The position numbers were made by a program, and so were the translations under genes. The notes below the pieces were generated by a model. It was not told where the DNA came from. It did no database searches and saw nothing but the letters and a program-made list of their open reading frames with translations. From positions 20,716,501 to 20,780,500 of the forward strand of contig CM055317.2 in NCBI GenBank assembly GCA_029255685.2: a stretch of DNA of 64,000 nucleotides. Direction: 5' to 3'. The DNA is from Silene conica (taxonomy: Eukaryota > Streptophyta > Magnoliopsida > Caryophyllales > Caryophyllaceae). Positions within the stretch are counted from its first letter, which is position 1. Each line of letters opens with the position of its first letter. Shown here piece by piece: positions 59,892 to 64,000 of the stretch.

Positions 59892-62156
59892 TTCATAGGT
59901 ATTTTATTTCGGTTTTTATTAATTTTTAATGGTTAAAATGTTTAATTTTGGGAAAAATAGCTAAAATTAACTTCTGGCCGAGATTTTTTAGTATGGTTTC
60001 ACATGTATTTCCTTTGATATGAATATGAATTTTCGTAAATTATGGAGTTAAAATACATGGTTTATGAATTTTAAATGTTAAAATGCCATAAAATGAATAA
60101 AAATGGGATTGTATAGTTATATTTCGAATTTAACTATAAATTTTTTTTGAGCATGTCACTTGCAATATTCAAAATGTATACTAAATTTTCAAGAAATTTT
60201 TATAATATATTGCTTGTTTATTGATTTGTAATGTAAAAATCGGATAAAAGTGAAATTATTTCGACTTTAATAGTTTAAGTTGGAATTTGGCCATGAAAAT
60301 TTCACACGATGTCATATATATTATTTCCAGCATGTATAAAAATTTCGAGAGTTTTATTTGATTTTATGCTTGAGAAATAATTTTAACGGTTAAAATTGTA
60401 CGATATATGACATAAATCGTTAAAAATAACAATAGTTGTTAAAATGGCCGAAAAATTTAACCCATAATAGTCATATTTGATATGTTCATCACCATATTTT
60501 CTTGGGAGCCAAAAGTTTCTGTTTTATTTAATTTTTATTTGTTAAAGGTTATATTTAAAAATTGAATAATAAGAGTCATTTTAATTAAGATTTCGGATAT
60601 TGGGCAGTGTGTTATTTAATTTTCTGTCCATTTCAGTTTCTTAAAGTATTTTGGAAAGTGTAAAAATATTATTAGTATTTTATTTGCATTTATGAAGCTA
60701 ATTATTTAATTTTCCGACTCAAAATGCTCGTTTTTCGTATTATTTACGAAATAAATAATAAAACCGTGAAAGTACTAATATTTTTAAGGTTCTGAAATTT
60801 TAAGAAAGTTTTAAATATTCAAAATTTAAATTTTAAATTTTTCGAAATTTTATGACTCTTTTTGAATTTTATATTATTTTTCCCGTAAAACCGAGTAATA
60901 CCGAACAATATTATATTATTAAGTTAAGTCATGTTCAAATTTTGAGTAAGACTAAATTTTGAAACCTAAATGAGTTGGGATGATTAACTTAAGAGTGAAT
61001 TTCGATTCACATAATACCTAGTGTTTTTAATCGTTAAAGCACGCAATTCCATAAAAAACGAGGTATACGATAACTATATATATATAGATGATATTAAATA
61101 GGACGAATTGGCTTAGGTTTGCATGTTAGTTCATATTCATAAGCATTGCATATTTTAATTATGATTGTCGTGATTTTATTTACGTAATTTGGATTATGTA
61201 ATTTTACTTAGTATGGCCTTAGTTTTTAATCGATATTTCCCGTAATGTAAAGGGTTATCGATTCGGATGTAATTAATGTGATCTCGTATCACTTTATTTA
61301 TTGTTTTCTATTTTATAATGTATAAAGTAGAATAGAAAAGTTGTAATTTTTGTAACTTCCGGTGAGCCTTGAAGACGATGCCATTCGGAAAGGAGTTCCG
61401 ACCAAGACGGTGTTAACCTTGGGAAGCGTGCCTCGTGAAGTTCAAGAGACCAAAGGAGTTGGTTTCCGAATTTGTACTTTTATTATTTTCTTTTCTAGGA
61501 AAGGCCATACTAGGGTTTATTATTTGTATGCTTTTATTTTGCTTTATATGTTTACATGCATAGCCAAATCGTCATATCATGTCATGCATTTTATTCAATT
61601 TAGTCGACCTAGTCAATTATTTTATCGATAATTCACCTACTTAGTTCACTTAAACGGAGATAGATAATAATTTTGACTAGATCTCTTACAAATGAATATT
61701 GAGACTTAGCCTTACCAAAAAGTATAGACCCATGAATCCCTTCTTCACAAGAATGTAGGCTCGGCTACACCGGGGTACTAAAATTGTTACGTTGGGTAAG
61801 TGGGGTAATAAGATTACACCTTGAAATTTGGTCGATCTCAACGAAGGTATTCGTAACCGTAGTTGCAATAAGTTTGGGCTAAAGATAATTTTAAGAAAAT
61901 TATCGACCGAGAGTTCTAAGAGTAGAACCGATTAAAGGGTTAATCCACCAAATTATACCGATACGGGTTGAATCGGCTACACCGTGCCCGGATTAATATG
62001 GATTTGGGTCTCGGAATTGTTTACTTAATTGGGTAAGAGATCATTAAGTAAATAACTAATTTAAACTTGTTTAAATTTTATTTTGATTACAAGTTTTTAA
62101 ATGATATTGTTTTAAATTCCTTCATTTTTATTGTAGTTTAATTTTCAACATCGTCA
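59668..62156 (+). mobile_element. 2.5-kb leader of the right-hand retrotransposon
   Basis: Non-coding, AT-rich leader containing a (TA)30 run (59830-59889). It is similar to 3698-1311 in inverse, which shows that the long leader is a property of the family and not an accident of this copy. Open frames such as 61362-61631 are not conserved coding. Confidence 0.75.
59830..59889. repeat. (AT)30 microsatellite
   Basis: A perfect 60-bp AT run in the leader of the right-hand element. Confidence 0.95.
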
Positions 62157-63108
62157 ATGGTAACCAACGCTCCACCTCTCACTAATGTATCATGGCTTCG
62201 ATCCTTTATGGATCGTTGCAAACTCGATAAGCATGGTTCCAATTTTAAAGATTGGGATGCGCAATTACTTTTGGCCGCTCAAGGTGACGATAAGACTCGT
62301 TACCTCTCCGAAGCCGCTCCTCCCGCTCCGACCGCTCGTTCCGCGGTTCAAACTCGTGAGGCCTATGAAGCCTACATGAAAGAGTCATCCGCTCTTAAAA
62401 ATGTGCTTATCTTCTCCATGGAGCCGGATCTCCAAAGGAGTATGATCAAGTTAACCACATCATATGAGATATATACCAAACTTGCGACAATGTTTTCACA
62501 AACTCCAAGGGTGATTCAATATGAGGCGGCTTCCGCCTCTTCGATATTTGCTTGAAGGAGGGACAAAAGATAAGCCCTCATGTACTCAAATTAGTTGAGT
62601 TCGCGGAGACTCTAAAGTTGCAAGGAGTTGATGTTCCCGACTCACTCATCATTGACCGAGTTCTTCATTCTCTCAATAAGGCGAAATCGTGTGCTCAATT
62701 CCGAGTGAATTTCAACATGCGAAATCAAGAGACCACATTGGATGAATTGCATAAGATGTTTGTCCAAGCCGAGAGGGACATGAGACTTCATGAAAGTTCC
62801 ACTAAGGATGTCTTGACATCGAGAAGAAAGGGAAAGGCAACTTCAAGAGGAATGCCTTCAAAGGCAAGGGCAAGAAAACGTTCAAGCCCAAACCGGCCAA
62901 AGAAAAGACCTTTTCGAAAGGCGCTTCCACCTCATCTTCAAAATCTGAAGACAAGTGCCACTATTGCACGAGGTTAGGACATTGGAAACGTAATTGCCCC
63001 AAATACTTGACCGACCTCAAAAATGGAAAGGCAACCGCTGTAGGTGATACTTCTCGTTCAAAATTCATGTTATTTTGTCAACTTATGTATAGTGATACAA
63101 ATTGTTGA
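62157..63108 (+). pseudogene. Frameshifted Copia-type gag
   Basis: The ATG at 62157 opens a Copia-type Gag (WLRSFMDRCKLDKHGSNFKD, then LKNVLIFSMEPDLQRSMIKL), similar to the gag of the young Copia element at 42833. Near 62537 the frame shifts by one base and continues as ICLKEGQKISPHVLKLVE. Near 62830 a second shift leads to a Lys-rich stretch and a complete CCHC zinc knuckle (KCHYCTRLGHWKRNCPKYL, about 62958-63005), then a stop at 63106-63108. No protease, integrase or RT follows up to 64000. Two shifts make it non-functional as it stands. Gag-only families (TR-GAG) exist in plants and this could be one. Confidence 0.8.
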
Positions 63109-64000
63109 TTTTACCCTTTTTAATTGTTTTAAAGGGTCACCTCCTAATGACAAAGGCAAGGAGAAGGAAGCATGAAGTTCCTTACATGGATGGCTATGGT
63201 AGCATCCAAATTGATTGAAGACTTAAGAGCTTGGCTCTAATTTTCATTATTGTCTTCTTTCATATTTTGCATTTTATTTCCTAGAACAATTTATTTTCTT
63301 GTAAGACAAGGATTTGAATCCTAAACAATGGTTGTATTTTGGATATTAGTGACTTGGTTTTCAACCCAGGTCACTACTTTTGTTCTTAATCGAATTATTG
63401 ATTCCTAAAATAAATTGTATAACTTGTCGAACATGAATCAAAGTGATCTCTATAAATCACTAGATAAAAACCATGAAACGTTCATTATAAAATAACATTG
63501 ATACGATCAATATGAAGAATCAAAGTGTTGATTAATTAAAAACGAGAAAACACACCTCTAAGAGAAAAAATATTCAATCAAAATGAATATTAGTTCATTA
63601 TAAGATGATCATTTTAAGTGAAAATGAGAATGTATTCATCACACCTATAAAACTTTTCGAACATTCACATACATTGGTTATATCGAAAAATACTATCCTT
63701 ATACAAATAAAGGTTATTTTTAAAGGATAGAGTGAGAGAAATTATTTCGCCCGCAAACCAATGATATAAATGTAGGATCTTAAAGAAGAATCCTATATGG
63801 GAGTCTTAAGAAGAACCCTGAATGAATAAATAAAAGAAACTACGAGAGGACACTGAAGAAACTACGGGAGGACACAAGAGGAAATGTTCCTTATGTTCAT
63901 TGTTTCAGAGAAAGGATTATAGAAACCCCGTATGAAAAGGGAAAAAACGTTTCCTTAAATAATGATTTTTCTAAAATTATAAGATAAAAGAGAAGAAATC
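63109..64000 (+). other. Non-coding interior of the right-hand element to window end
   Basis: After the gag stop there is AT-rich sequence without recognisable pol domains on either strand. A short peptide-like stretch (SPPNDKGKEKEA, near 63136-63172) may be residual gag. The element continues beyond the window. Confidence 0.4.

Noticed and set aside
61362-61631. 89-codon frame in the right-hand retroelement leader
   Set aside because: The homologous stretch of the left copy (about 1981-2090, inverse) has changes that do not keep the frame, so it is not a conserved protein.

Overview
The window reads as nuclear DNA of a flowering plant, most likely a eudicot. It is AT-rich, its spliced genes have GT-AG introns, and it carries plant-type Copia, Gypsy, LINE, SINE, Helitron, CACTA and hAT elements plus plant cell-wall and wax enzymes. 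The GC-rich palindromic repeats inside the retroelements hint at Caryophyllales, but nothing here proves the species. There are no bacterial or viral operons and no CRISPR array.

Host genes. (1) A 3-ketoacyl-CoA synthase (KCS11-like, 514 aa, plus strand, 12877-19287) has two exons split by a 4.9-kb intron. (2) A purple acid phosphatase gene (plus, 21113-23194) has ten recognisable exons but stops after about two thirds of the protein, so it is probably a gene fragment. (3) A GT8 xylan glucuronosyltransferase (GUX, 602 aa, plus, 26363-29779) has three exons and an antisense tRNA-Arg(CCU) gene in its second intron. (4) A broken TPR-containing gene lies on the minus strand (51954-53457).

Left flank, 1-12050. 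A minus-strand LTR retrotransposon (leader 1311-3698, LTR 3713-6394) is split by a 5'-truncated LINE with a perfect 12-bp target duplication. Next comes the 3' end and LTR of a Gypsy element (6395-10808), itself split by a solo LTR with a 5-bp duplication, and then an internally deleted Copia relic.

Centre, 30176-47893. This is a nest of Helitrons. One Helitron sits in another, about 1.66 kb was duplicated in tandem, and the second duplicate was then invaded by a 3.27-kb minus-strand Helitron (exactly at an A|T dinucleotide) and by a very young 8.65-kb Copia element (LTRs of 1073 bp with one difference seen; TSD TTATG). The first duplicate preserves the empty site of both insertions, so the order of events can be read directly. 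Two fragments of the Helitron helicase gene remain.

Right flank, 48132-64000. A 3.8-kb CACTA element (TSD TTG) carries exons resembling the N-terminus of mitochondrial peptide chain release factor 1. It lies just beyond the 3' end of the broken TPR gene. Then come a Gypsy LTR carrying a hAT-type MITE (8-bp TSD), a LINE relic, and the 5' part of a plus-strand element of the same family as the one at the left edge. That element has a 1244-bp LTR, a 2.5-kb leader and a frameshifted gag with no visible protease or polymerase up to the window end.
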